A stretch of 64,000 bases of DNA from Parvibaculum sp. (GTDB lineage Bacteria; Pseudomonadota; Alphaproteobacteria; Parvibaculales; Parvibaculaceae). The stretch covers positions 3,377,532 to 3,441,531 of the forward strand of contig NZ_JAHBYN010000001.1 of NCBI RefSeq assembly GCF_019635935.1. The letters are read 5' to 3'. This document shows positions 20,936 to 30,331 of this stretch, in pieces (the stretch's first letter is position 1; each line of letters starts with the position of its first letter). A model generated the notes under the pieces. It saw nothing but the letters and a program-made list of their open reading frames with translations. It ran no database searches and was not told the DNA's origin. The position numbers were made by a program, and so were the translations under genes.

Positions 20936-20980
20936 AAACCAAAAAACACCGATCCTGATCCAGCTATTGGATCAGGATCG
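20936..20980 (-). terminator. Rho-independent terminator of radA
   Basis: On the minus strand a perfect 13-bp stem (arms 20968-20980 and 20950-20962, 5-base loop) overlaps the end of radA, including its stop codon. It is followed by GTGTTTTTTGGTTTTG. The stem plus T-rich run on that strand only makes it an intrinsic terminator for radA, insulating cvpA-purF downstream. Confidence 0.7.
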
Positions 20981-22369
20981 AGTCGCCAGATGGGCTATTA
21001 GGCCCTGAAGGTCCGAAATTTCGGTGAACGCGAGGCCGCCCGAGGGCCGCGACCGGGCCGCCATGGCGGGCAGGATGGCCTTGGAAAACCCGAGCTTTTC
21101 CGCCTCTTTCAGCCTTGCCTCCATCTGGCTGACCGGCCGCACCGCGCCCGAAAGGCTGATTTCGCCGAAAATCACGCAATCGGACGGCAATGGTTGCCCC
21201 GTAACGGATGAAATCAGCGCCGCCGCCACCGCGAGGTCGGCCGCCGGCTCGTTGATTCGCAAACCCCCGGCAACGTTCAGATAGACGTCCTGGCCCGCCA
21301 GCGTCAGCCCGCAGCGCGCCTCCAGCACCGCCAGCACCATGGAGAGCCGCCCGCCGTCCCAGCCCACCACGGCCCGGCGCGGCGTGCCGAGCGCACTCTT
21401 GGCCACCAGCGCCTGGATTTCGACCAGCACCGGCCGCGTCCCCTCGATCCCGGCGAAAACCGCCGAGCCGCTGGTCTCGCCGTCGCGCTCGCCGAGGAAG
21501 AGGGCAGAGGGGTTCGGCACTTCGGCCAGCCCCTTTTCGCCCATCTCGAAAACGCCGATCTCGTTGGCGGGTCCGAAGCGGTTTTTCACCGCGCGCAGGA
21601 TGCGGAACTGGTGCCCGCGCTCGCCCTCAAAATAGATCACCGCATCGACCATGTGCTCGACGACGCGCGGCCCGGCGATCTGTCCTTCCTTGGTCACATG
21701 CCCGACCAGGATGACGGCTGTCCCGTGTCGTTTCGCGAAGCGCACCAGCTCCTGCGCCGAGGCGCGCACCTGCGTCACCGTGCCGGGCGCGCTGTCCAGC
21801 GCTTCGGTCCACATGGTCTGAATGGAATCGATCACCACCGCACGGGGCGGCGTCCCGCTTTCGAGCGTGCCGAGAATATCCTTGAGGTTGGTCTCGGCGC
21901 CGAGCTGCACCGGCGCCTCGCCGAGCCCCAGCCGCCGCGCCCGCATCCTGACCTGCGCAATCGCCTCTTCGCCGGAGATATAAACGACGGCGCCGCCGCT
22001 TGCCTCACCCGGTCTCGCTGCCAGCGCCGCCATCGCCTGCAGCAGCAGCGTCGATTTGCCGATCCCCGGATCGCCGCCGATCAGCACCGCCGATCCCGGC
22101 ACCAGCCCGCCGCCCGTCACCCGGTCGAACTCGGCCATGCCGGTGATGTGGCGCGGCGGGTCGGCCGTCTCGCCGCTCATCTCGACAAGCTCGATCCGCC
22201 GTCCCTTGCTCCGCCCGCCGGCCTTTGCCGGCCCCGCGCCGATGCCGCCCGTCGCGCCGGCTTCCTCGACAATGGTGTTCCATTCGCCGCACGCCTCGCA
22301 GCGCCCCGACCAGCGCGGATAGGCCGCGCCGCAGGACTGGCAAACGAAATTGCGCGATGCCTTGGCCAT
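20972..22369 (-). CDS. radA: DNA repair protein RadA
   Basis: RadA is a RecA-like ATPase that drives branch migration in recombinational repair. The N-terminal zinc finger is CQSCGAAYPRWSGRCEACG (about 10-28). The Walker A motif is GGDPGIGKSTL near 99, and the KNRFG motif sits in AVKNRFGPANE. The C-terminal Lon-protease-like domain carries NVAGGLRINEPAADLAVAAA. It is 465 aa, normal for the family. A terminator hairpin overlaps the stop. Confidence 0.97.
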   Translation of the reverse strand: MAKASRNFVCQSCGAAYPRWSGRCEACGEWNTIVEEAGATGGIGAGPAKAGGRSKGRRIELVEMSGETADPPRHITGMAEFDRVTGGGLVPGSAVLIGGDPGIGKSTLLLQAMAALAARPGEASGGAVVYISGEEAIAQVRMRARRLGLGEAPVQLGAETNLKDILGTLESGTPPRAVVIDSIQTMWTEALDSAPGTVTQVRASAQELVRFAKRHGTAVILVGHVTKEGQIAGPRVVEHMVDAVIYFEGERGHQFRILRAVKNRFGPANEIGVFEMGEKGLAEVPNPSALFLGERDGETSGSAVFAGIEGTRPVLVEIQALVAKSALGTPRRAVVGWDGGRLSMVLAVLEARCGLTLAGQDVYLNVAGGLRINEPAADLAVAAALISSVTGQPLPSDCVIFGEISLSGAVRPVSQMEARLKEAEKLGFSKAILPAMAARSRPSGGLAFTEISDLQGLIAHLATRS

Positions 22370-22395
22370 CTGATGTTCCGGGCCTCATTACAAAA

Positions 22396-22422
22396 TGTCA
22401 TCCCGGCGAAAGCCGGGATCCA
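22396..22422. repeat. Intergenic hairpin repeat (TGTCATCCCGGC family)
   Basis: ATCCCGGC-GAAA-GCCGGGAT forms a perfect 8-bp stem with a tetraloop, flanked by TGTC and CCA. The same dispersed hairpin type appears again at 30131 in this window. Such elements are common in alphaproteobacterial intergenic DNA. It sits between the divided ends of the ABC operon and radA. Confidence 0.75.
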
Positions 22423-22460
22423 TGGGCGGCGCGTCGCCCCGCAGCGAACAGGGAATCCAC

Positions 22461-23234
22461 CTAGGGCTTCAGCACATCCATGCCGATCGGCCCTTCGGCG
22501 CGCCCGTGAATGAACTGGTCGACATAATCGTTGCCGCTGTCGTCGATCCGGTCGCGCGGGCCTTCCCAGATGATCTTGCCCTTGTAGATCATCGCCACCC
22601 GGTCGGCGATCTTCCTGACGCTCGACATGTCATGCGTGATCGACAGCGTCGTCGCGCCGAGATCCTTTACCCGGTCGACGATCAGCTCGTTGATGACGTC
22701 GGCGGTGATCGGGTCGAGGCCGGTCGTCGGCTCGTCGAAGAAGATGATTTCCGGATCGGCGGCGATGGCGCGCGCCAGCCCGACGCGCTTCTGCATGCCG
22801 CCCGAAAGCTCGGCGGGGTAGAGCTCGCCGACTTCCGGCCCGAGCCCGACTTTCGCCAGCTTCTCGATGGCGATTTCCTTGGCGGCCTTGCGCTTCATGC
22901 GACGGCCCTGAATGAGGCCGAAGGCGACGTTCTCCCAGACGGCGAGACTGTCGAACAGCGCCGCGCCCTGAAACAGCATCCCGAATTTTCGCAGCACCGC
23001 CTCGCGCTGGCCGCTATCCATCTTCAGCACATTCTTGCCGTCGACGAATATCTCGCCGCGATCCGGCCGGATGATGCCGAGCACGCATTTGATCATCACC
23101 GACTTTCCGGTGCCCGATCCGCCGATGACGACGAGCGACTGGCCTTTCGGCACGGTAAGGTTGATGCCGTCCAGCACCACTTTCGAGCCGAAGCGCTTGT
23201 GGACGTTCCTGAGTTCGATTTTTGCGTCGCTCAT
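22461..23234 (-). CDS. mlaF: ABC transporter ATP-binding protein, MlaF type
   Basis: This ATPase of a phospholipid (Mla/YrbE) transporter has Walker A GGSGTGKSV, signature LSGGMQKRVGLARA, Walker B IIFFDEPTTGLD and H-loop ITHDMSS. The LSGGMQKR signature is typical of MlaF/Mkl proteins. The start at 23234 follows GAGGGGGCGGAA; 23255 is an in-frame alternative. It is 257 aa. It lies 10 bases after its permease. No MCE-domain partner (mlaD) is in the window. Confidence 0.88.
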   Translation of the reverse strand: MSDAKIELRNVHKRFGSKVVLDGINLTVPKGQSLVVIGGSGTGKSVMIKCVLGIIRPDRGEIFVDGKNVLKMDSGQREAVLRKFGMLFQGAALFDSLAVWENVAFGLIQGRRMKRKAAKEIAIEKLAKVGLGPEVGELYPAELSGGMQKRVGLARAIAADPEIIFFDEPTTGLDPITADVINELIVDRVKDLGATTLSITHDMSSVRKIADRVAMIYKGKIIWEGPRDRIDDSGNDYVDQFIHGRAEGPIGMDVLKP

Positions 23235-23244
23235 TTCCGCCCCC

Positions 23245-24018
23245 TCAATTCGCAAACAGCAGCGACGTCATCACGTAGTTCGCCGCGAGGATGAGGATGG
23301 AGGCGGTGACGACCGCATTCGTCGTCGCGCGGCCCACGCCTTGCGCGCCGCCCTTCGAATTGAAGCCGTGGAAGCAGCCCATGGTGGCGATGATGAAGCC
23401 GAAAACGCCGGCCTTGATCAGGCCCGACATCACATCGTCGAACTTCAGAAAGTCGGCCGTGTTCTTGATATAGACGCCGGCGTTGAAATCGAGCGTCTGT
23501 GTGCCGACCACGAAGCCGCCCATGATGCCGATAATGTCGGCGACGAAAACCAGCAGCGGCAGCGTCAGCACGGCCGCGACGACGCGCGGCACGACGAGAT
23601 ATTTGTAGGGGTTGGTCGACAGCGTCGTCAGCGCGTCGATCTGTTCGGTCACGCGCATCGTCCCGAGTTCGGCCGCGATCGCCGCCGACACGCGCCCCGC
23701 CACCATCAGCCCGCCAAGCACCGGCCCCAGCTCGCGCGTGATGCCGAGCGCGACGATGGTCGCGACGATCGATTCCGAGTTGAACTCGTTGCCGCCGTAA
23801 TAGATCTGCAAGGCCAGCGCGCCGCCCGTGAAGAAAGCGGTCAGCGCCACCACCGGCAGCGAGAAATAGCCGATCCGCATCATCTGCTGCGCGACCAGCC
23901 GCCAGAAGAAGGGCGGGCGGAAAATGTGGGAGACCGACTGCCAGATGAAAAGCGACAGCCGGCCGATTTCGGCAAGCAGCGCCAGCACGACCCGGCCGAT
24001 AATCGCAAAGAAAGTCAA
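23245..24018 (-). CDS. mlaE: MlaE-type ABC transporter permease
   Basis: This YrbE/MlaE permease of 257 aa contains TRELGPVLGGLMVAGRVSAA, the family core, and AELGTMRVTEQIDALTTL, with five to six membrane helices. With MlaF it should move lipids between the inner membrane and periplasm to keep outer-membrane asymmetry. The start is TTG at 24018, preceded by GGAGG, and overlaps the alr stop as TTGA. The much longer open frame upstream of this point is antisense-frame noise over alr. Confidence 0.88.
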   Translation of the reverse strand: MTFFAIIGRVVLALLAEIGRLSLFIWQSVSHIFRPPFFWRLVAQQMMRIGYFSLPVVALTAFFTGGALALQIYYGGNEFNSESIVATIVALGITRELGPVLGGLMVAGRVSAAIAAELGTMRVTEQIDALTTLSTNPYKYLVVPRVVAAVLTLPLLVFVADIIGIMGGFVVGTQTLDFNAGVYIKNTADFLKFDDVMSGLIKAGVFGFIIATMGCFHGFNSKGGAQGVGRATTNAVVTASILILAANYVMTSLLFAN

Positions 24019-25238
24019 ACCTGCCCTCCGGGCTTGCCGCTCAAGTTTTCGCCGCCGGTCAGGTAACGCCGCATGTACCGCCGCCCGAGGCTGGTGAGAA
24101 TCTCGTAGCCGATGGTCCCGGCCCGGAGGCCCACATCGTCCACACTTATATGGGGGCCGATCAGCTCGGCCATGTCGCCGCGCTGGATGAACCCCTCCGG
24201 AACGGCGCTCACATCGACCGCCATCATATCCATCGAGACTCGCCCCGCGACCGGCACAGTGTACCCCGCAATATGCACATGTCCGCCCTTTTCTTGGGTT
24301 TTTTCGTCCGATCGGCGGCTGAGCGCCCGGAAATAGCCGTCGGCATAGCCGGCCGAAAGCACCGCGATGCGGGCCGGCGCCGCCGCTGCCCATGTGGCGC
24401 TGTAGCCGACCGCGTCGCCGGCCTCGAGCGTCCTGACCGCCAGCACCCGCGCCTCGACCGTCACCGCCGGGCGGAACGGATTGGCCGCGCCCGTCAGCGG
24501 GTTGCCGCCGTAAAGCCCGACGCCCGGCCGCATCAGGTCGAAATGATAATCGGGCCCGAGAAACACCCCCGGCGAATTGGCAAGGCTCGCCCGCGCGCCC
24601 GGAAAGCGGTTGGCAAGCATGGCGCGCATCTCGCGGAAGCGCCCGAGCTGTTCGGCATTGCGCGGGTTCGCGGCGTCGTCGGCGCAGGCGAGGTGGCTCA
24701 TCACGAGCCGCACATCGATCCCCTCGCTGAGTGCCGCGTCTTCGGCCAGCGCCGCTGCGTCGGTCGCGCTCATGCCGAGCCGGTTGAGCCCGCTGTCGAA
24801 ATGCAGCGCCGCCGGCAGGCGCGTGCCGCCGCGCTTCGCCGCATCGCGCCACTCGGCCACTTCCGCCATCGAGGCAAGGCAGGGCGCAAGCCCCGCTTCG
24901 CGGTAGAGCGCCTCCGCGCCGGGAAAGAGCCCGTTCAGCACATAAATGGCGACGCCCGGCAGTAGCGCGCGCAGCGCCGCGCCCTCATGGGCGTCGGCGA
25001 CGAAAAAGCACCCGCAGCCCTCTTCGGCGAGCCGCCGCGCCACCGGCGCCATGCCGAGCCCATAGGCATCCGCCTTGACGACCGCCCCCGCTTCGGCGCC
25101 CGGCGCCGCCGCCCGGACCGCGCGCCAGTTCGCCGCCACCGCGCCGAGATCGACGGTCAACACGCCGCCCGCCGCGGCAATCTCGGTCGCGCTGCTGATT
25201 TCTCGTACGTCCATGTTGGGAAAGGCGCTCTCATTCAT
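24015..25238 (-). CDS. alr: Alanine racemase
   Basis: Alr interconverts L- and D-alanine with PLP, supplying D-Ala for peptidoglycan. The PLP-lysine motif is AVVKADAYGLGM. The catalytic Tyr region is AVGYSATWA, and SAGYADGYFRAL and VSMDMMAVDVS lie in the C-terminal beta domain. It is about 407 aa from the ATG at 25238. The start is uncertain: GTG 25265 and ATG 25214 are also in frame and none has a strong ribosome site. It is followed by mlaE in the same operon. Confidence 0.92.
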   Translation of the reverse strand: MNESAFPNMDVREISSATEIAAAGGVLTVDLGAVAANWRAVRAAAPGAEAGAVVKADAYGLGMAPVARRLAEEGCGCFFVADAHEGAALRALLPGVAIYVLNGLFPGAEALYREAGLAPCLASMAEVAEWRDAAKRGGTRLPAALHFDSGLNRLGMSATDAAALAEDAALSEGIDVRLVMSHLACADDAANPRNAEQLGRFREMRAMLANRFPGARASLANSPGVFLGPDYHFDLMRPGVGLYGGNPLTGAANPFRPAVTVEARVLAVRTLEAGDAVGYSATWAAAAPARIAVLSAGYADGYFRALSRRSDEKTQEKGGHVHIAGYTVPVAGRVSMDMMAVDVSAVPEGFIQRGDMAELIGPHISVDDVGLRAGTIGYEILTSLGRRYMRRYLTGGENLSGKPGGQV

Positions 25239-25413
25239 CCGGCTGCGGGCATCATACGCGAACACCGTGCCGGCGAAACCCGCCGCCGCTGCCTGAAACG
25301 GAGAATTTCTTTACCGGTGGTGGCCTAATCTGAATGCTGAATGCCGCTTGACGCCGGTGCGGGCGTCGGGACGGCGTGTGGGTTGAGTGCGTTTTGTTGA
25401 GTGCGATTCAGAG

Positions 25414-27768
25414 ATGGACATCGACGGCAAGGACAATGCGTGCGGCAAGGCACGGAGGGCGGCCACGCTTCCCCTGTCGCTGTCGAACGACGCCGCCCGC
25501 TCAATGTTCGGGCGCCTCTTCGAGGCGGCCGGCGATGTCATCCTGATTTTCGACGCTGAGGGCCGCATCGAGGCGGCCAATCCGGCACTGGAACGGATAC
25601 TCGGCTATGCCCCCGACGAAGTGCGCGGCCTGCCGCTGGGCACGTTGCTGGTCGACGAGCAGCGAAGCGACATCGAAACCGTCATCGCCAACTATGCCCC
25701 GCAATCCGAACACGTCTTTGTCGGCAAGGGCGCGCGCGAAATTCCGGTGCGGACAAAAGCCGGCGAAGAGCGCTTCTTCGAAATCGTTGTCGAGGAAATC
25801 GGCGGCGGCCCCATGTTCCTCGTCATCGGCCGCGACGTCACCGAGCGCCGCCGCCGCGACGACAGCTTGCGCAGCAGCGAGGCGATGCTGCGCGCGCTGG
25901 TTGCATTCGGAACCGACATCGCAACGGTCGTCGGTCCGGATGGCACCATCCTTTTCGAAAGCCCCTTCACCAAGAACATTCTCGGCTATGCCGACGACGA
26001 TCTGGCGGGCCGCAACGCGCTCGACTTCATCGATCCCGACGATCGGCCGCGCGTCGAGGCCGCCCTTGTCTCGATCCTGGCCGAAGCCGGCAGCCGCACC
26101 GAACTGGAAGCGCGCTTCCGCCACAGGGACGGCACCCCGCGCACCCTCCATCTGACCGGCACCAATTGCCTCGAACATCCCGCGATCGGCGGCATCGTCG
26201 TCAACGCGCGCGACGTCACCGAGCGCGTCGCGGCCGAGGAAGCGCGCGAGACCAGCGACCGCCGGCTGCGCCAGGCGCAGAAGGCCGCGCGCATGGCGGT
26301 CTGGGACATCCACCTGCCGACCGGGCGGATGTCCTGGAGCGTCGAGTCCGGCCTGCTGTTCGGCATTGAGGCCGAGAAGCGCGTCGCGGACCAGGATCAG
26401 TTCTTCCGGCATGTGCACCGCGACGATCGCGCCGGCTTTCACGTCGCGCTGGCGCGGGCGGTCGAAACCCGGGCCGAGAGCTTCACCCATGAATTTCGCA
26501 TCCGCGCCGCCGATGGCCGTTTCCTGCATGTCCGCGCCCATGGCGGCTGCATCATGGGCGACGATGGCGCGCCGCTCTGGCTGGCCGGCGTGGCGCAGGA
26601 CGTCACCGACTATTGCGTCGCCCTCGAAACCCTGCGCCGGAACGAAGCGCGCCTGACCGAAGCGCAGCGCATGGCGAAATTCGGTCATTGGGAACTCGAC
26701 TTCTTGAGCCGGGAATTGACCTGGACCGACGAAGTCTACGAGATATTTGGCCTCGACCCGGCGCGTTTCGCCCCCACTTACGAGACTTTTCTGGCAGCGG
26801 TCCATCCCGACGACCGCGACCTCATCAATTCGGCCTACACAAGATCGCTGGACGATCGCACGCCTTACATCGTCACCCACCGCCTGCGCATGGCCGACGG
26901 CGCCGTCAAATGGGTCGAGGAGCGTTGCGCCACCGAATTCGATGGCCAGGGCAACCCGCTGGTGTCCAGCGGCACCATCCAGGACATCACCGAGCGCAAG
27001 CTGACCGAACTGGCCGTCATCGCGGCGCGCGACGAGGCGGTGCTGGCCAACCGCGCCAAGTCGGAATTCCTGGCCAACATGAGCCATGAGTTGCGCACGC
27101 CGCTGAATGCGATCCTGGGCTTTTCCGAAATGATGCAGCGCGAGGTCTTCGGCCCCCTCGGCGTACCGAAATACCGCGAATATGTCGCCGACATCCTGAA
27201 AAGCGGCCGCCATCTTCTCGATGTGCTGAGCGACATCATGGACGTCTCGCGCGTCGAGGCCGGCAAGATCGAATTCGAGCCCGGTGAGTTGTCGGTCGCC
27301 CAGCTGGCCGATGCCTGCAAGGTGATCGTCGGCGGCCGCATCCGCGAGAAGCGGCAGCGTTTCTCGGTGACGATCCGGAAGGGCGCCCGCACGATCCATG
27401 CCGATCCGCGTCTTGCCAAGCAGATTCTGCTCAACCTGATCTCGAACGCGATCAAGTTCACCCCCGATGCCGGCCGCATCGAACTGACCGCACGGCGCAC
27501 CCGCGCCGGCGAGATCGCGCTCTCGGTCGCCGATACCGGCATCGGCATCGCGCCGAACGATATCGCCCGCGTCGTCGAACCCTTTGTCCGCGCCGAGGGC
27601 GCGCTGGCCCGCACCCATGAAGGCACCGGCCTCGGCCTGGCGCTGTCGAAATCCTTCATCGAACTCCATGGCGGCCGCCTCGAAGTCGAAAGCCGCCTCG
27701 GCAAGGGCACCACCGTCACCGTCTACTTCCCGCCGCCCGCGCAAGCCCGACACGGCGCCGCCGCCTGA
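25414..27768 (+). CDS. Multi-PAS soluble sensor histidine kinase
   Basis: This 784-residue kinase has four PAS/PAC units (about 30-145, 155-275, 290-410, 420-535), each ending in a DVTER- or DITER-like PAC motif. Next comes HisKA with phospho-His in FLANMSHELRTPLNAILGF, then HATPase_c with N box LNLISNAIKF, G1 VADTGIGIAP and G2 GTGLGLALSKSF. There is no membrane segment, so it senses an internal signal. The segment FGPLGVPKYREYVADIL resembles PleC/DivJ-type kinases. No response regulator is adjacent. ATG 25414 is chosen; GTG 25387 is in frame. It is divergent from alr. Confidence 0.93.
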   Translation: MDIDGKDNACGKARRAATLPLSLSNDAARSMFGRLFEAAGDVILIFDAEGRIEAANPALERILGYAPDEVRGLPLGTLLVDEQRSDIETVIANYAPQSEHVFVGKGAREIPVRTKAGEERFFEIVVEEIGGGPMFLVIGRDVTERRRRDDSLRSSEAMLRALVAFGTDIATVVGPDGTILFESPFTKNILGYADDDLAGRNALDFIDPDDRPRVEAALVSILAEAGSRTELEARFRHRDGTPRTLHLTGTNCLEHPAIGGIVVNARDVTERVAAEEARETSDRRLRQAQKAARMAVWDIHLPTGRMSWSVESGLLFGIEAEKRVADQDQFFRHVHRDDRAGFHVALARAVETRAESFTHEFRIRAADGRFLHVRAHGGCIMGDDGAPLWLAGVAQDVTDYCVALETLRRNEARLTEAQRMAKFGHWELDFLSRELTWTDEVYEIFGLDPARFAPTYETFLAAVHPDDRDLINSAYTRSLDDRTPYIVTHRLRMADGAVKWVEERCATEFDGQGNPLVSSGTIQDITERKLTELAVIAARDEAVLANRAKSEFLANMSHELRTPLNAILGFSEMMQREVFGPLGVPKYREYVADILKSGRHLLDVLSDIMDVSRVEAGKIEFEPGELSVAQLADACKVIVGGRIREKRQRFSVTIRKGARTIHADPRLAKQILLNLISNAIKFTPDAGRIELTARRTRAGEIALSVADTGIGIAPNDIARVVEPFVRAEGALARTHEGTGLGLALSKSFIELHGGRLEVESRLGKGTTVTVYFPPPAQARHGAAA

Positions 27769-27889
27769 GCGCGAAACCGCGCCATTCGCACGCCTCATGG
27801 TTAATGCGCACCGCCGCCCGCATCCCTCCGCCGAAGCAACTCCTTAACAGTGTTGGCCGATACTTGCAGGGCCCTCGGAGCCTCTTGCG

Positions 27890-30001
27890 ATGTATCGACA
27901 ATCGACCCGGAATCGGCAGGCAATACACATCGTCGCTGCGCTTCTCATGGGCGCGGCGGTGTGGGCCGCTGGCATGGGCCCCGCCGCATCGCGCGAAGCC
28001 GTCGCATCGCCGTCCACCGCCGGCATCGCTTCGGGCAAGAACCTCTCGCTTGCCGCCGGCTGGACCGTCTATCGCGACGCCGTCGTGCCCGCCGCGCGCT
28101 TCGCCGCCGGCTGCGGACTTTCCTTCGACGGCCTCGAAGCGCGCGCCGTCGCGCTTCCCGATGTCTGGGGTCCGGCGCTCACCGCCGATGTCGCCACCGG
28201 CCACGGCGCCGCCACCTATTGCCTCGACCTTGCCCTCCCTCAGACCTCGCAGATCCTCGGCCTCGCGATGGGCACCACGCGCTCGGTCTATTCGATCTAT
28301 GCGGTGTCGGCGGAGCCGGGCGGCGCGGCGCATGTCCAGCTCCTGCATCGCAATGGCGATCCGGCCCATGCCGAGCGCCTCGTTCCCGTCAATCCCACCG
28401 CGCCCGTCATTGCCCTGCCATACGATCTGCGGCAATTCCGCCTCGTCGTGCAACTGGCCAACCACGTCCACAAGCAGGGCGGCATCGTCGATGTGCCCGA
28501 GATCGGTTTCCTGCAGCAGATGGATTCGATGCAGCGCCGCGCCAGCGCCTTGCCCACGGCGCTCGCGCTGGTGCTTGTCCTTGTCGCCGTCGCCACGCTG
28601 GTCGTCGGCCGCTCCTCCAGCTATTTCAACGGCCATCTGATCTTCGCCGCGCTCTGCGGCGCCTCGGCGCTGCGCGTCTTCCTTGTCAGCAATCTGATCT
28701 GGGACTATCTGCCCGCCTTTCCGGAGGCGCGGAAATACGATCTCGAATATCTCTCCCTCTTCCTGATCGCACCGGCCTACTACGCCTTCATCTGCTACCT
28801 CTTCCGCGAGGGCAGGGTGATCTGGATCGACAAGCTGGTCTATGCCGTCTCCGCCGTCTTCTGCCTGTTCGCCCTTCTTGCCGCGCCGCTGATGGCGCCC
28901 GGAACGATCACGCTGCTGCGCGAGCCTTTCCAGCTCCTCTGGGCCGTTATCACCGTCGTCGTCGGGATCACGATCCTCAAGGCGTTGCTGACGGAACGGG
29001 AAGCGAGGCCGGACGCGCTGATTGTCCTGATCGCCGGCCTTGCAACCTTCGGCTACGAAGTTCTTTCGAGCATGAAGATCATTCATTCGTCGATGGAGCT
29101 TTCCAATCTTTTGATCGTCTTCGTCACCACGCTCCACATCCGCGCCTTCATGCTGAAATACCGGCGCGTCGAAGGCGAACGCGACACGCTGCACCGGAAT
29201 CTCCACGAGGCGAATGCGGTTCTCGAGGCGCGCGCGGCGGAACTCTCCCGCGCGCTGCGCCTCGCCGAACAGGCATCGCAGGCGAAGTCGGAATTCCTCG
29301 CCACCATGAGCCACGAGCTTCGCACGCCCCTGAACGCCATCATCGGCTTTTCCGAAATGATGAAGCACGAAATGTTCGGACCGCTCGGCAACGGAAAATA
29401 TGCGGACTACGCGACGGACATCAACGAGAGCGGCACCCATCTCCTCGATCTCGTCAGCGACATCCTCGACATTTCCCGCGTCGAATCCGGCACCGACACG
29501 CTCCACGAAGAGGAAGTCGGCGTCGAGAACGTCGCCCGTCAGGTGCTCGACACGATGCGGCTGAAAGCCGACCGGGCGGGCGTCGCCTGCCGCATCGAGG
29601 CGCCGGCCGGCCTGCCGCCGGTCCGCGCCGACGAACGCAAGATCAGGCAGATCGTCGCCAATCTTGTCGGCAACGCGATCAAGTTCAACGTCCCCGGCGG
29701 CACGGTCGCGGTGAGGCTCGGCCACGATGCGGATGGTTTCAGCATCGCCGTTTCCGACACCGGCATCGGCATCGCGCGCGACGACCTCCCCAGGGCGCTC
29801 TCCCGCTTCGGCCAGGTCGAGGGCCATCTCAGCCGCACCTATGACGGCCTCGGCCTCGGCCTCTCGATCGTGCAGTCCCTGACCGGCCAGCACGACGGCC
29901 GCTTCGCCATCGAAAGCGAACCCGGCCTCGGCACCACGGTCACCGTCACCTTGCCCCCCGATCGCTGCCTCGAAACAAACCTCGCCGCCGCCGCCGGGTG
30001 A
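27890..30001 (+). CDS. Membrane sensor histidine kinase with 7TM-DISM-like input
   Basis: This 703-residue kinase has a signal-like first helix (IVAALLMGAAVWAAGM) and a periplasmic beta domain (about 45-215). Six to seven membrane helices follow (about 225-420), in the order of 7TMR-DISM sensors. After a short coiled coil come HisKA (FLATMSHELRTPLNAIIGF) and HATPase_c (VANLVGNAIKF, VSDTGIGIAR, DGLGLGLSIVQSL). Its kinase core is very close to that of the preceding gene, including FGPLGNGKYADYATDI. The conserved Cys pair (AGC; TYC) in the periplasmic domain may form a disulfide. No response regulator lies nearby. Confidence 0.9.
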   Translation: MYRQSTRNRQAIHIVAALLMGAAVWAAGMGPAASREAVASPSTAGIASGKNLSLAAGWTVYRDAVVPAARFAAGCGLSFDGLEARAVALPDVWGPALTADVATGHGAATYCLDLALPQTSQILGLAMGTTRSVYSIYAVSAEPGGAAHVQLLHRNGDPAHAERLVPVNPTAPVIALPYDLRQFRLVVQLANHVHKQGGIVDVPEIGFLQQMDSMQRRASALPTALALVLVLVAVATLVVGRSSSYFNGHLIFAALCGASALRVFLVSNLIWDYLPAFPEARKYDLEYLSLFLIAPAYYAFICYLFREGRVIWIDKLVYAVSAVFCLFALLAAPLMAPGTITLLREPFQLLWAVITVVVGITILKALLTEREARPDALIVLIAGLATFGYEVLSSMKIIHSSMELSNLLIVFVTTLHIRAFMLKYRRVEGERDTLHRNLHEANAVLEARAAELSRALRLAEQASQAKSEFLATMSHELRTPLNAIIGFSEMMKHEMFGPLGNGKYADYATDINESGTHLLDLVSDILDISRVESGTDTLHEEEVGVENVARQVLDTMRLKADRAGVACRIEAPAGLPPVRADERKIRQIVANLVGNAIKFNVPGGTVAVRLGHDADGFSIAVSDTGIGIARDDLPRALSRFGQVEGHLSRTYDGLGLGLSIVQSLTGQHDGRFAIESEPGLGTTVTVTLPPDRCLETNLAAAAG

Positions 30002-30032
30002 GGCAGTTGCAAGACAGCATCTCCCCCGCTTT

Positions 30033-30075
30033 CCCTCTCCCCGCTGGGGAGAGGGAGGGAGACGCCGCAGGCGTC
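30033..30075. repeat. Two tandem intergenic hairpins
   Basis: CCCTCTCCCC-GCT-GGGGAGAGGG (30033-30055) and GACGCC-GCA-GGCGTC (30061-30075) are perfect hairpins right after the kinase stop. This block resembles dispersed repeats seen in other proteobacterial genomes. They could also slow transcription, but no T-run follows. Confidence 0.6.
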
Positions 30076-30130
30076 GGAAGGGTGAGGGGCTTCTGAGTTG
30101 CGACTATCCTCGGCATCCCAAAAATAAAAA

Positions 30131-30158
30131 TGTCACCCCGGCGTTCGCCGGGATGACA
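30131..30158. repeat. Intergenic hairpin repeat (same family as 22396)
   Basis: A 13-base arm beginning TGTCACCCCGGCG pairs with one ending CGGGATGACA around a TT loop, with one mismatch. It shares TGTCA-CCCGGC-GCCGGGAT with the element at 22396, so both are copies of one dispersed repeat. It is one tile of the gene-free stretch 30002-30446. Confidence 0.7.
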
Positions 30159-30194
30159 CCGGAGGGGAGGAGGGGCAGGGGGCAAACCCCAAAT

Positions 30195-30224
30195 CGTCAT
30201 TGCGAGCGAAGCGAAGCAATCCAG
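30195..30224. repeat. Dispersed repeat CGTCATTGCGAGCGAAGCGA type
   Basis: The element runs CGTCATTGCGAGCGAAGC to AAGCAATCCAG, with ATTGC and GCAAT as inverted ends. I recall this wording from intergenic repeats of many proteobacteria. A related element with the same CGTCATTGC...GCAATCCAG ends lies at 31554. Confidence 0.65.
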
Positions 30225-30280
30225 AACCGATTGAGGCACGGGACAACCGTCATGCAACGCCGCCTCTGCGTGAGTCCTTC

Positions 30281-30331
30281 CTTCGCGCCTTCGCGTGAAA
30301 ACCCTTCTCTTCTTCGCGCCTTCGCGTGAAA
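30281..30331. repeat. Two direct repeats of 20 bases, period 31
   Basis: CTTCGCGCCTTCGCGTGAAA occurs at 30281-30300 and again at 30312-30331. The bases between also match closely (CCCTTCTCTT and TCTCTTCTCTT). A degenerate relative is found at 31641. The rest of 30002-30446 outside the listed repeats shows no gene; the tail holds the leader of the next gene. Confidence 0.7.

Noticed and set aside
24019..24852. Upstream part of the long frame that contains mlaE
   Set aside because: It overlaps alr in another frame and has no homology; the TTG at 24018 with GGAGG is the credible start.
25501..27798. Minus-strand open frame of 765 codons
   Set aside because: Antisense of the four-PAS kinase; no domain recognisable.
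27716..29893. Minus-strand open frame of 725 codons
   Set aside because: Antisense of the second kinase; a His/Arg/Glu-rich GC shadow.
30281..30331. Start of a CRISPR array
   Set aside because: Only two repeats of 20 bases with an 11-base spacing whose bases are also similar; no cas genes and no further units.
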